From assembly GCA_902702965.1 (NCBI GenBank), contig CACRXP010000002.1:3024506-3088505 (forward strand): 64,000 nt of DNA, in the 5' to 3' direction. Below, piece after piece: positions 43,895-57,184 of the stretch. This DNA is from Spirometra erinaceieuropaei. Taxonomy: Eukaryota; Platyhelminthes; Cestoda; Diphyllobothriidea; Diphyllobothriidae. Below the pieces are notes generated by a model. It was not told the DNA's origin, did no database searches, and was given only the letters and a program-made list of their open reading frames with translations. How positions within the stretch are numbered: the stretch's first letter is position 1; each line of letters opens with the position of its first letter. A program made the translations under genes and the position numbers.

Positions 43895-44110
43895 ATGTGG
43901 GCAGCCAAAATACTGTGCATTTTAAATATATGCTAAGTCTATTCCGGAAAATTTCCTTTCTGCAAGCTCAGTATTTTTGTATAAATTATTCTGTCAATCA
44001 AAATGTTTACAAATTTGAGAGGAAATTTACGTTACTCTGTATTCCGGCGGTTTTCTAGGCTAATAGCGATCCTAGCCTAAGTTTGTGCATTCGTGCGTGT
44101 TTTTCGATGA
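43895..44110. repeat. R7 repeat, copy 1 (weak)
   Basis: GTCTATTCCGGAAAATTTCC, then TTTCTAGGCTAATAGC and GATCCTAGCC, align in order with 47690-47850 despite many differences. Confidence 0.35.
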
Positions 44111-47100
44111 GGAAAAAATTGTTCTAATCTAAGGTTTTTGCCTCACGGAAGTTGCTGCACTTAAAAATTGATTTTTTTCGCACCTAAATCAGATGAAGCA
44201 AGTTGTAAGCAAGCGGGTTATTTTAAGCAGACCAGACGTTTTGTTGATTTTAAGAGGTCAGATTTGCAAATCTGCGGGATTTCATGCCCGAAAACGCAGT
44301 AAAACGCCTACGGGCAATCATTCATTTAAGCATTCCGACATTTTCCTGCTCTTTGAGAATACTCGATAACTGACCGCGAAAAAGACCTCGAAAATGTGAC
44401 CACGCTAACTTTCAAGCATACGGTGCAAACAATGTTGTAGGGCCCAAATTTCGCTGGTGCGTAATTTAGAAAGGTAAAGGACAGAGGACTAAAAGTTTTT
44501 GCAATATCCTAGTATTTATATGGCCATCCTGTTGTGAATTTGCAATTTTTGAATGGAGTCTAAAAGTAGACAAATATAGCGAGAAAGGCTCAAATAAAAA
44601 GGTAAAGGTGAGTCCCTTCATTTGCAGCAAAAAATTATAACCTATTTTCAAGAGGCGAAAAGGCCGATTAAATCAACTAATTGTTATCTTGATTCAACCT
44701 CGGGAAAAGGAAAAGTACACACCCATCCCTTGGCGGAATACCTAATTAAAGAGCTCTTTAAGGAGGTCACTTACTAGAGAAATATTGTCAATTAATCTAA
44801 AGTATATCATCCTACGCATACGTTTTGGATGGGTTTTTGGGGTGAAACTTACATCTGTAATCGAAATGAGTAGTCACGAGGTAAACTACACCACCAATCG
44901 ATCACCTTAACAAGCACTGACTGACTCCGCGTCACCCTATATAAACACACACCACAGGCCGTGTCATAATCAAGTAATGTCGCTGGAAAACACTTCAACG
45001 AGGCAAGAGGTTTAATCATTATTAAAGCCACAAACAGAGCAGAAGGGTTTTAGGGGCTGACCTAAGCGGGCTGATCAAATCAAAGCGCCCTTGACCACTT
45101 TACGGGATCATAGATAACCACCGACTTACTCGCTTCACAGAGCAGTTCGAGGAGCGTGTGCACAAGGCGCGATCGGTCATCAGTGCGCAGCAACAACTGC
45201 CGAACAGAGGGGGCCATGGAGACGGGCAAACTGCGCGAAAATTGAGACACCTTGGAGACGAGAGGAGGGTGAGAGAAAGCATAATTATGCGTGTAGATGT
45301 GGAAAAACCCGAGACGTCGGTTGGTAGAACATGGAGGTGGTGGAGACGGTGCTTACATGAAAGGAGAGGTAAATGGAAAAGATATCGGCCGTAATCGCGG
45401 ATGGGAAGGAAGGAGGGTCAGTTGATTGGAGGGTACGAGCGATGAAGGACTGTAAAAGCTCCAGTGAACGCTGCTCCGACCAGCCTGCAGTGCGTTGCAA
45501 AAGCAGGCTTTTGAACTGTGAGGTGGGGAGTGCGCAAAGAATTATGGAGGAAAACACAAGGTGGGCTTAAAGAACTCAAAAAGGCACTACGGGCCAAATC
45601 CTAAATATTCTGTCAGTGTGTACTTTCGCGATGCAGAAAATGGGAAGAGAACTGATGGTGTACAGTTTATCTCCGCTATTTGCGGTTTAGTATTCACAAG
45701 TTTTTTTTGTTGGGCATATCTAAAGTAGTCGTTAATTATTTTCATTCATTTTCTTGACCAAATACGTGTGTTATGGTAAAAAAACGATTTGCTGATTTTC
45801 GGATATTGGGACTAATTTGAACGCAACAAAATATCAATGAAGTGCATTTAAAAAAATACTTTCGCCAAACGACACGCAAATTCAAAACAAAAAGTCTGCG
45901 GGAAAGAAAATACAGTTTGCGGCTTAGATATCTAGACCTTCATTCCAAGAAAACGTGTGTGCCTGAATACAAGAGTAATTTGACTAGTTTTCAGCTTGTT
46001 AAAATCAACAATTGTAGATGTGTTTACGGGTAGCTGTAAGCCATATATTTTTAAGGATAAGGTGTTTTAGGATGATGGCATTTGAACTCCAAAACAGACA
46101 GTTATAAGCGTTTTTGGAGGGGTCTCTAGCATTCGCGGACTTCAGCTACTCGCTGGTAGCCGTGGTCCCTAGTCCACGCGAATACGGGGGGTCGACTGAA
46201 TCGCAAAAGGCTGCCACTGCGCGTTCACCTAGACCAACGAAGAGATTCAGAAGGATTGAAGCTGCATTTTTCCCCGTTTACGAAACATGACATAGTACTG
46301 ATGTTGCGCAGTAGGCATTGTTGCAGAACAAACGCATTGTTGACAGGGTGTCGTGGCAACCAGTAAGTTATTAAACCCAGACGCAGTAAGGCATAAGAAA
46401 ACAGAAACAGACAGCCGGAAAATCAGATAACAAAGGCATCTAGTCAGTGTTCATTGAGTTTTTGCCTACGGTGGGACTCTGAGGAGTCTAGAGTGAGGTC
46501 TGTAGTGAGACTAAGTCAAGGAGGATGGGGAAGGGAAATGACCGACTAGAGAGCGATTGACAAACAATAGAGTTCGGCCCTGCTATGGACCGGGAAAGAC
46601 TTTTTCGTGAGAAGGTCGATATCGGACTACACTCTTGAGGAAAGGGAAGAAACAGGAAAAATAATACGTGGTCAAAAGAGAAGATGTCGCTGACTAACAT
46701 GATCTTCATTGACCCTCGCTATGTTGACATCATTGAAGCCACGTTTGCCAGCCAACAAATCCCAAGCCGCCTCCGACGTAGACTGTAATAAATAGACAGC
46801 TAGGATAAGATCGAAGTCCGTAGCCGGTAAAGGCAGGTGATTGAACAGCAATGACAAACAGTGCAAATGAGGCCCACCCTTCCGGCAGGGAGCCCATGAC
46901 TGGATTTCATTTCACCCTAAATAGAGGCTGTCAATAACACGATCGGAGGCTGAAAATGGGGCAACGGCGAGAAGAGAGCAGGTCCAGCATAACCTAGTCG
47001 GTCACAACTTTACGGAGATGACGGAAGAAACCATCAAAGCAAGAAAAGAAGCATCAGTTCTGAAAGTCGCCAGCGCGGGGGGGGGTTCCGAGAATGCAAA

Positions 47101-47689
47101 TGGTCGTTCAGTAAACCGCAGACTTCCGTGATGTCCCCTTCTGGATATGAAACGCATAGCAAAATACTACTTCTGTCCTCAGAATCAGCGTTATTACAAA
47201 GTGTAATATCATTACGACACCGAGAAATTCCAAAGGAGGCGCATAATCGACCAAACAGAAAGGCGAAGCCCCAGATGTATGTGGATAAGCTTTTGACGAA
47301 GCTGGCGTATCCACCAAGTCAGCAGTAGCGGAGGGGCACTCGCATTGAACGATCCTGTTCTGGATGTGACTGAAGATCGCTTCGTCAACAGAAGGTGGGC
47401 GTCTTCTAGGTTTTGATAACTAATCAGGTTTAATTTCCCTTAGAAGACCTAGACCCTTCTTTCACAAAGACAGAACCGTCGTACAGTCACCCCGTTGAGA
47501 GGAAACACCCTAAACTGCCCAATAACAAAGAGAGGAGGCCATAGTGTGACCGTTTGATGCGAGAAGCACCAGCGTAAGGAAGATTATGGGTCCGGCGGGC
47601 GAGCTTGAATCTTGATGCTCTAGACATGGTTCCCAGCCGAATGAGACATAAATCATGAAACCCGATGCGGTAACTTGAGACGATCAACG
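44111..47689. other. Unassigned stretch
   Basis: No gene I can support. Overlapping frames on both strands at 45100-45570 cancel one another as evidence. A small hairpin (ATTCGCG/CGCGAAT) lies at about 46127-46185. A G-run is at about 47078-47086. Confidence 0.45.
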
Positions 47690-47850
47690 TTGGACAGCTA
47701 GAATGCTGCACATTTCACTTATTCGCCCAGTCTATTCCGTAAAATGTCCTTTTTGTATATGCATAATATGTTAATAGTAATTTCTTCAGTCAAATTTCAG
47801 CGGAAATCTCCGACGATTTCTTATGCTAATAGCTTTCCTAGGCTACGCTT
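47690..47850. repeat. R7 repeat, copy 2 (weak)
   Basis: GTCTATTCCGTAAAATGTCC, then TTATGCTAATAGCTTTCC and TAGGCTACGC, are the counterpart of 43895-44110. Confidence 0.35.
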
Positions 47851-49959
47851 ATGACTACACATGACAATTCTATTTAAATTTATTAATAACTGATCAGTCT
47901 ACCAATATATATGACTTTCTGAAAGATTTTACTCCTATAGGCGAGATCAAGCAAAAACCTGTTTGCCTTAGTCAACTGCAGCTAATTCTCGTGAAACTGT
48001 ATTGACATCTATACCCAAACTATAAGCTGTTGTCTAGCTGTCATACTTGACACTAGACCTATTCGTGAAGGATATTTAAGTGCACAATTTCACTAAAGGA
48101 CAATTTTCAAATTTCATGCGACTTGTGCAGTTTTATCTACTCGGTTTCTTTTGCATGGACAGGCGTTACAACGATTTTTGACGTTTTCGGAATTGTCCGC
48201 TTTTTTTATAAAGCTCGTGTTTCTATATACCGGAGTGTCAATTTTAATGTTTATTTCATATTTTAAGTTTGCATAAAGTAGTTTATTATTATTTCAAAGC
48301 TTTGGTCGGTTCCCTTGTGCCGGTTTGCGATTGGTAATCTCTCGTAAACCTCGTCACCTCTCGCGACATGGGTCGCATACTGTATGGACTATAAAACTGT
48401 TCAAAGACAAACGTCTGATGACTGCACTGCCTTCGTACACAAACTCAAATTGTTTACCCCAGAAAGTCCGGATCGGCAGTAGAGAGGCAACTCTTCGCTG
48501 ATTTTCCTTTTATCTGAGATTTGACTCCCAGTGGTGGTAGCAACCTCTAATAAAATCCCTAGCTTAATCAAATGTTTCTCACACGGAGAGCAGCGTTATC
48601 AGCTACGCAGGAAAATCAATCTAATAACCAGTAAGTCATTGAAGTTCAACCTACGCTCCCCGGTCTAGTGTTAGGAAACTGTGGGCGGGAGTTCACCATG
48701 CATGCTGACCGCTGTCGACGCAACCATTCAACACCGCCCTTTTGAGTCCATACAGGTGAATACGCCAGAAAGCGGTCGATGGCGAAGGGACAGTCCCTGC
48801 CACTCACTGTGATCTGGCACCGCACTACTAACGAAGACCAGACGTCGCCGTCGTGACAGACAGCGTCCTTTCGACACGGGTAACGCCAACAGCCGTCGTG
48901 GTGAACCACGTCTTTAAATACTACAACACAACTACAATACAATCCAGCGCAATCCTACAACAATGGACGCCGCCTCTCTGGCTGAAAAAAATCCACGTCG
49001 GTGGTAACCGCATGGTCGCTGACATATACTCAATGGGCGGGCCGCCCTGTCCTACACTCCAATCCGACAAAATGCTTCTTCTGTGACAGAACATATGACG
49101 TTGTTAATGCCTTAGAACGTGCGATCAAGAAGCATCCAAAGTCTGCGCCACCCTCACTATCATTATTCCTCATTAGAAAGACTCCTCCAGCCTTTAGGGT
49201 TGCACTGCAAAGATAGAACCTCCGGACGGGGACAGAGACCTATGATCAAAATAGGACTTGTCGATAGGACAGAACCCTGACCGGAATGCCCTGTTAGACT
49301 GCAACCAAAGACATACAGGCGTATGGCATGCTCTAGTAGAGGTGGGCCGAGTCTGCATGGGTCCTTAACAATTACCGTGCCTGGGGGAGTCATATCTTAG
49401 ACGAAGGCAAGTGTGTCACGTCAACTATTGAGTCCGACTTCGCCACCAACCGACTGAAAGGCTCTGACAGGCTGCGGGTGCATGGCAGGGGGGAGGAGGA
49501 GAGAAGTGGGGGGGGGCGGTGAGTAGCCCCTACTCGCGGCGACACACCGCGTTCTACACTGTTGCAAATCTAAATTGTTAGGAGTCCTGACCTTGGACGT
49601 TGCCAACCGACGGGCTAACTCAGCCCCTTCTTCCAAACGAGGGTAAGGCTGAAATGTTTCCCTACCTAATGCGGCCTTTAATGGCGTCTCTTACTTACCT
49701 CAGAGCGTGTGTATGACACACCTTAGACCGCGGGCACAACCTCATCTTCGACCGCCTGACTCGGGCAGGACACGGAAACATAAGACAGGTCGGTCTACCT
49801 CGGAGCTAGCGCTAGGCCTCCGCAGTGTAAACAGCCGCGTGATCCTCAAGTCGCACGGCGTGCTAAATGTCGATTCGTGGAGTAACCGAGTGCTCCTCCG
49901 AACTCAGAGGAGGTTCGTTATCAGAAGGTTAAATTGCAATGACTCGCTTTAAATCAGAG
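47851..49959. other. Unassigned stretch
   Basis: No recognisable gene or named repeat. Frames up to 98 codons (48646-48942 minus) lack motifs. A G-run is at about 49510-49517. Confidence 0.45.
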
Positions 49960-50800
49960 AAAGGTTAACCGAAATTGTGGGCTGCGTTTTCGATTAGAAA
50001 CGATTACCTAAATGGGATTGTAATATTATCATTCAACATAATCCCAAGACATTTGTGTCACGCCAGGAGCATCCGGCTTCTTCCGATCACATGCAGAAGA
50101 CACGTTCAGTAAAAATGGCCATTTAAGTAGTATGAACTTTCGGAGTTGTTTGCTACCTATAGGGTATCTTCCAAATAACCTAGGGAAATTAATGATTTTT
50201 CCTACATGGAATGCATGCAGCCTGTAATTTGGAAACCCCAAACGGAAGTTGAACGGTAGTTGGTGTTCAAGAGCATCCGGGAACTGAAAAATTTGCTTGC
50301 TTGATATAATTAAGTGAACACAATTTCTGCACAACAAAAGGATATTTTACTGAAGTGGTTGGATGAACAAGCAAAATGCGCAACGTTTAAGACGTCCAGA
50401 AATTCTCACATCAGCTTCTGTTATCAGGTTTCATGAGACAGGTCACGTACTGTACCCCTTATGTGAAATTTGAGGACGCAATTTTCTACCGCAAAAGTGC
50501 AAGAAAGGCTATTTAACGTGTGTTTTCTATAAAGTGCATTTGTGAATATGCAGGGACGCAGGAAATAAATGAGAAAAATTCATAGGTAGTCATTAACTGC
50601 CAAGAGCCTAAGCAGGTGGTAGGACAGAAGCATACTAAAAAGCCGGCATCCCGGCGTGACTGAAATATCACGGGATTATGCTGCACGATAACCAACATTA
50701 CAAACCCATCCGAGAAATCCTTTCTACTCTAAAACGCACTTCAAAATATCGCCTAACATTTCATGCGATACACCACCTACTGTGCCTTTACGATATTTTC
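49960..50800. mobile_element. FB element, copy 12, with internal end-like sequence
   Basis: Left arm at 49960-50145 (CATTTAAGTAGTATGAAC); right arm 50640-50800 ends AACATTTCATGCGATACACC and ACCTACTGTG. An additional end-like block, TTTCATGAGACAGGTCACGT then ACTGTACC (50431-50455), lies inside, so two FB pieces may be joined here. Confidence 0.55.
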
Positions 50801-53800
50801 AAGTCTGTTGCTTTTAGGACGCCCTCTTCTTTGAAGTCGCCTTTTTTATGCTTAGGAATCCGACCATGCGTTCGGCTGTCAGCCACCGCGCTTCTGTCCA
50901 TATTCAGTCCTGACCCTGTCTAGGCGCCGGATTATGGTCTGAGAGAGAGGGAGAGAAGTGAGCCCAGGGCAAGTTCGTCCCACTATATAAACAAACGCGT
51001 ACGCCAGTCGCCACCGTGTTCCCTCGGATGCTTGGGTGGTCCTTGTTGCCTTCGGTGAAAGAACCTGTAAAACACGGCACATGAACGGCCTCCATCTTTC
51101 ACTTATAGATGGAGTTAGCAGATGGGTTGAAGTTCATTAAACTGACTAACGGCAAGACATGTTCGCCTCCCGATCGGCATTAAGGGGCATCCCTAATCAC
51201 TTTAACTTTTCTCTCTGGAGCTCACTTCATGAAAGCTACCAATCATTAGGGGGGAGAGTAATTAACAAGGAACTCAACGTTAAGAGAGCGTAGTGCTTTA
51301 CTCACCAGCGATGATACAGCGGTCATGAGGAGTGCCTCCGTTTCATGGGCTATAAAAAGAGACAAAGGATCTGATGCTTAAATGACGAAGTTGGATATCG
51401 AGATATATTGCTTTTTGGCGAGGGGGACCGAGCTGAAAAAGTGCCCTTAAACAGTTACAAACAGGAGATCCCAACAAGGACTATTTGCCGTCACAAAGGT
51501 TAGCAGTGTTGTAGAGCTGCAAGATTCTGTTATGAAATTGGAGAGGAGTGAGAGGCATAAAAACCACAAACTCGAGTTCTTTCAACCTCAATATGAAATG
51601 ACGTCACGGTATCAATTTGTTCAAAACTTAAGTTACTGTTGGAGCTAGCTTGTGGAGTCGGCGCTAGGCAGGTTGAAGTCTCCCAGAGATTCCGAAAGCA
51701 CAGCCTGGTTCGCGGTGGCCACGGAAAATACTGAGTTCTAGCGACTGCGTGTAGACACTGTGCAGTTAGGCCAAATTAAAGAAGCTCTGCATAAGTTCAC
51801 CAGTTGTCATAAATAAGTATTTTCGGCTTCTGTTGGTCGTAGAACCCAGTTTAATGCATGTCTCGCGTCCGACACAATGGCAGTCGAAACGAAGCAGCAT
51901 TAATTGAATTGGTTCCCAGCCGCTCCTATAGATGATTTGTCAACGACCGTTAGAGAATGAAACAGACAAAACTACACGTCTCGGTCCAGGAAACATATCC
52001 ACGGGATAAGCATTAAGCAAAAAAAGGTTAAGTGTGTCGTAAACTTCAATTATTTTGCAATTTGAGGGAAGCAGATGAGTTAGAAACAGTCAAAAGTACC
52101 CAGGGCACATAAGTAACTCGTGTAAACACACTTTCAAACGTTGGATGAAGGCAGTGTGTTGCAAACCCCACGTTCGAAAAGGCCAAATCCGCTCCCATAG
52201 CAATACAGACGTGACCGTGCCAACTTCGCTGCGTTTATAGGATACTTCTCTTTCGAGGAGAAGGCAGTCTGTCCTTCACCCGATTTCCAAGCAACTCCCC
52301 GGGCAAAACTGACTCCGGTAGCAGCGAGACAAGAATTATACTACTGCTCGGCGAGTTCACATTAACTGGCGTGTCCCTTTTTGACTGAAGGCTCGGGGTA
52401 GGTGAAAATGCCGAAAATCTCGACTTCGCCATATATAGAAAACAAAACAGGGCAGAGGGCTCACAATCGGGCTGATCAGAACGCAAAGGTCTACCATGTG
52501 TTAGGTACGACAGTCCAATTTTTCTTCCTCTGCAGTTACGACGGTAAGCTATCACGCATAGCTGGAAAGCAAAAAAACGAAAGGCAAGAAAGGAATACGG
52601 TCTCTGGAGAGCTGCGCGTCTCTGCGGCATTCCACCAACTTAAACTGGTGGCAGAAAAGTCGGTGTATCAAACGGCCTGCTCGAGTAGTTAGAGCGTCGA
52701 ATTCCTGTCAACATTCACAAAAGCGTGATGGTACTCAGCTAAAAAAGAACTAGAGGTACGATAAAGCCAGATTTGGAGAGGATACTTAATGTACATTTTC
52801 GAAATTTGGAAATGGAATGACAGTTGGATAACTATTATTGAACGCGCAGTCCCCAGTGGAAGGGTATGTCCTGTGTCGGTTAAAAGGCCTGAATATTCTG
52901 GCGCTAGCAAAATGAACCAGAGCTGTAAGATATTACTGATACAGGAAAAACGCTCTTCGCATCTCTCTCCACTTGGTAACTGCCGTGGACTTCGTACATT
53001 AGTACTTATTTCGCAAGACAGTAGCCTTTGAGGGCTTCAAGAACAGACTGAAAGGTCGTGCTGGGTCACACAACAATATCTGGTAAGAGCACACAGGGAT
53101 ACACCTTGAGAACATTTTAAATTAGTCAAAGAATACTAATCTACGCATAGCATCAGCAACCTACACTGACTTTTACATAGCAATGACAGTGCCAACAATG
53201 CAGGAAGGAATGCCAGCAGACCACAAGTGGAAATTTGACCTAACCATTCAGCGCGTTAGTAACATCTCACTGGCAGCAAGTGTCAGTAATAGGGCTGTGC
53301 TATCGATACCATCTGGTGAACAACTCGCCAGCAGCCACGGTTTGGCCTGCGCACACCCGAGATGAAGTCAAGGCCAAAGAGCGCATTGTCAAACACTACT
53401 CTGTGAGTGCTAGTAGATCTCCCCTGTTCCGACAGATGGCGCCTATTTCATACAGACCAGCTTGCGTGTTAAGTAATCAAAACTCAGGTGGAGGACGCTA
53501 GACGAAGGTTATTGCGGGAGCCGCGGCATTGATTGGGGTCGATTGGTGGGCAACCGGTGTGAGGTGTAGGTGTGCTGTAGGTTTTTTTCCCAACTAAACA
53601 ATGTGCTACTATGTAGGAAAAGGCATAGCACCAGGGTTCCATAGGACTCCATTTCAGACAGAGTAGGGTACTTGGTACACGCCGCAGGATCAAGCCCTGA
53701 GACATGAAGCCCCAACAGACGTACTCCGTGTTAATGTCCAAATGCATAAGCAGGTGTATGGTTCTTGCCGATCGGTCGACTAGAATGACGAGTGTAAATA

Positions 53801-56255
53801 TCAAGTTTGGGGCAGCTATTAATCGAGTCGCCAAATCAGGCTTTTGTTAAGAGAAAGGTAAAGTAGACAAGCTCATGTCTCCTACCAATTTATTTGCTTG
53901 AATTAAACGCACGAAGTAGTTTAACGGAAGTTAATATCCAAAACGTTAAAAGTGGACAAATGCTCGGAAAACTTACTCTGCTGAGTGCGGAAAAGAGGTG
54001 ATGCAGCGGATGATATGAGGTTGGAAAGAAAGCGCAAGCGATCCTCGGACTCTTGAGGAAAATAGGTCAATGGGTCAGCAGAGTTCTTGCAAAAACTGGG
54101 TAAACGAAATAGTGCAAACAGCGAAATAGACCCCACAATCGTAAAAAGTAAATTGTTCTCCAATTACCAGACAGCCACGGGTGAACGCCATCGCGAAAAT
54201 GGAGGTCGGTCTAGGACAGGGAAGAGGGCAAAAGCATCGAAATAATAAAAAGCGCAACGTATAAGAAATCAGATGCTAGGCTTGTCAGTTGTTGGAAGTT
54301 AAGAAACGAATATAAAGTCTTTCGAAAAGTCAGTAACATCATCAAGCCAAAAAGTAAGGCGAAAGTGCCTAGTGTTACCTACAGAAAACTGTACGAAGAT
54401 GACCCCTTGAACGATTACGAAACGTCGAAAACTGAGAACAAGTTATTTCATACATACAAATTCAAGGGAAGGCATTGGAAAAACTCTATTGCTACATCGT
54501 TATTCAAAAATGAAAAACTCTCTGTCCTACACACCCAGGTTGATAAAAATTGTTGAAACTTCAAACTGTAAACAGCTAAATGCATGCACGGTAAAACTAC
54601 CGACTCAGTGACATGTGTTGTTTATGACATAACATGCCGAAAAACAAACTACGGAAGGGCTCAGGGAACTTCGCTTTGTCTCGTTACGATCCGCCCAATA
54701 AATCTAAAATTCCATCATACGGGGAGGGATGAAGAATAAATTAGTTCTTCATCGCTATATATGTCACTGTAGTTCAAATAAATTAGAACGAGGTTTAGCG
54801 TCAAAATCAGCTGAGAGTATGGAGTTATGACTACGAATTCGCTACCCTCAACGATGGCTACAACATTAGGAAATTTGTCCTGAGCATTTTCCTTTGAAGC
54901 GCCAAATTTTTCTGACAAAAGAAGTACTTCAGCTGTCTGTAGACAATTCATGCCTACCTACTGTAGTAATTTTCGCGTGCAGTCTGCTTGTTTTCAACTG
55001 ATTTAGTTGAAGAATGCCTACAATGACGATATTAGATACGAAACACTGAGTTTTTCTCGTAGAAAAAATCCCAGAATTATGAGAATGTATGAAGGACAAC
55101 AGTTAGCGGGTTTATCAGTTCAATATAACCGATTTGCAAAAAACAAAACCTACCGGGACAGGAATAAAGTAAAGAAAGTGGTTGCCGTTATACCGCTCTC
55201 CAGCATCACTATTAAACTGGCCAAAAACTAGATCTATCAATACTATTTTCAGGCTAGCGTGATCGGAAAATTCAGGAGGTCTGAAACGTATAAAAGTAGA
55301 CTGGAGAAATATAAAGAAGACATTATGAGTGCTTTCCTCCAGAACTCCTTCCAAATGATTTTTAGTGTTAAAGTAGAGATAAATTTCAACAGAGATTTTC
55401 CAGCTTGGAAACCTACATAATAGTATGAGAAGGTCAATACTAACGTGCAACAGCTTGCGATAGAAGGCTAAACATGACGGAAGATGCAAAACGCATGAAA
55501 GGCATTACAAGAACAGCAACACGAACGAGCAGCATATGATAGTTTGGCCGTGCTGGGTGTCAAAACAATAACGTGGGCGAGAAAATCGAGAGCAAATAAC
55601 AAGAGTAGCATTTAGCACTAGGCAAGCCGAAGATAAAAAGTGTGGGTACAGCGAGCATTGTCTACAATGCTGCACACAGTTGTTCCGCATAATTGGGCCG
55701 TAATCTGCTGGCTGGGCTAGTACAAAGCCAGAATATGAACTTTGGCTCAGCAAACGCGTTTGTAGATGCGTGTCTCAGTTAAGCGTTTTCCAACCTGCGA
55801 AAAGATGCCGAGTTCGGCTAGACCGGAAGAAGAAACTCGACAAGAGTTGGGTGACTATAGTTACCCGGAAGACGTGAGAGAGCAGACCGCATGCGCCTGT
55901 GTTAGTGGGTATGAAGGACGGGTCTTCGTGCACGTTTTGCATGTGACAAACCACGAAGAAAACTCGTGAACCAAAGGGTCTGACTCAAAACATTTCCGAT
56001 GACGACAAGTCCGTTAACGGCGAATTAGAACAAAGATGGCACGCAGTATTTGAGGTACGCCAAGACGGAATTAGTAAAAGTACTTAAGGCATCCTGTAAT
56101 ACGCAAAAGGACCTGCTGCACGTCAGATGGAGTTTATAACCACGCCAGAGGATTCATTTGTTCCCAAATGGAAGACGACGCGAAATATCTCACCAATGCA
56201 ACGTTTTGCTTTGCACCGAAAGCTGTGGAGGAAATCCGACGGAACATGACCACGG
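50801..56255. other. Unassigned stretch
   Basis: About 5.4 kb without a feature I can name. The longest minus-strand frames are 52235-52630 (131 codons) and 55115-55489 (124 codons); neither has a domain. A plus-strand stretch at about 54310-54556 reads a lysine-rich frame (KVPSVTYRKLYEDDPLNDYE at about 54363-54422) that ends at 54556; it looks more protein-like than its surroundings but I cannot assign it. Confidence 0.4.
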
Positions 56256-56540
56256 TGTGGTCAACTAAATACCAACCTTTCGGTTAGACATATTCCATTT
56301 ATAGAGGTTAACTTTAAAAAGAGCCAGGACCAGACTTATGACAGACTATGTTGGAAAAAAAATCGAATTCCGAGGCCGGCCCACAGAATGGCAGAAATAC
56401 ACACCGACCTTGGAATTCATATCTCGCGCACCTGTTATTAATACTACTAGTCTATTAAGTTGGCTTGAAAGACGGATTAGTAGTAATGGAATCCAGTTAG
56501 TATTTCGCTTGCAGGAAGGAGTAAAAAAAGTGGGCATACT
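56256..56540 (+). repeat. Block X, 5' copy, before the Gypsy-type element
   Basis: 285 bp, repeated in the same orientation at 61744-62029 with 13 substitutions and one A-run length difference by my count. Read in one frame it gives RHIPFIEVNFKKSQDQTYDR and then RIPRPAH-like residues; in the next frame its second half gives TSLLSWLERRISS and QLVFRLQEGVKK. Substitutions fall mainly at third positions of these frames, so the block was probably coding. No family recognised. Confidence 0.75.
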
Positions 56541-56577
56541 GTAAGAACCGGAGAGGCACGTTTGTTTAAAGGGGAGA

Positions 56578-57184
56578 GAAAAACGGGCGAGCGGGAAAAA
56601 AGGAGGCGGGAGATTTCGCGCCGTGGTTTGAGTGCGTCTTCTCTCTGGTATTTCAGGTGAGGACAGCGAACGTGAGCAAGGAAACGCCCAAAACCCCGTG
56701 GATATCGTCCCTCCGGATCTGCCTCCCTGACCAGCAAGTGTTTCCTCTTCCTCCCTTTACCCCCTGGAACTTTCCGCGCCTCTGACCCCCTTTGTTCTTC
56801 CGTTTTCATACCCCCACCCTTTTTTCAATATATCGTTTACCTGTTACATCTTCTTTGACTGTTCGGATCACACCTGTACGTTGAGACGTTGTCTGGTCAC
56901 CTGATGCCAAAATCTAAGACCAACCGTCCAGGAAAGGTGAAAACGGCCCCACCCCCATCTCCTCGTATTCAGCGAGTCGACGTAAGTCAGGAACCAGTCT
57001 CCCAGCTGAAGCCCCAGGACGGTCCGCCTACTACAGTGGTGGCAGCGCAACGACCATGCCCACTACCCCTGCACATGTCTGGCGACAAAATAAACATAAC
57101 GCGCAACGTTGGCATACCACCCGACGATGGTACCGAGTCTTTTACGGTGTGGCTCAGACGTGCGAAGTTTTATTTGCGGGAGAT
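56578..57184 (+). repeat. Repeat L, 5' copy: LTR-like region plus gag start
   Basis: 607 bp identical in length to 61131-61737 (offset 4553, no indels) with five substitutions (e.g. 56721, 57003). The part before the gag ATG (56904) is the LTR candidate, about 56578-56890. TGGTCACC just before the ATG (about 56893-56900) could be a primer-binding site start; a tRNA match cannot be confirmed here. The repeat continues about 280 bp into gag, which an ordinary LTR would not do. Confidence 0.75.
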
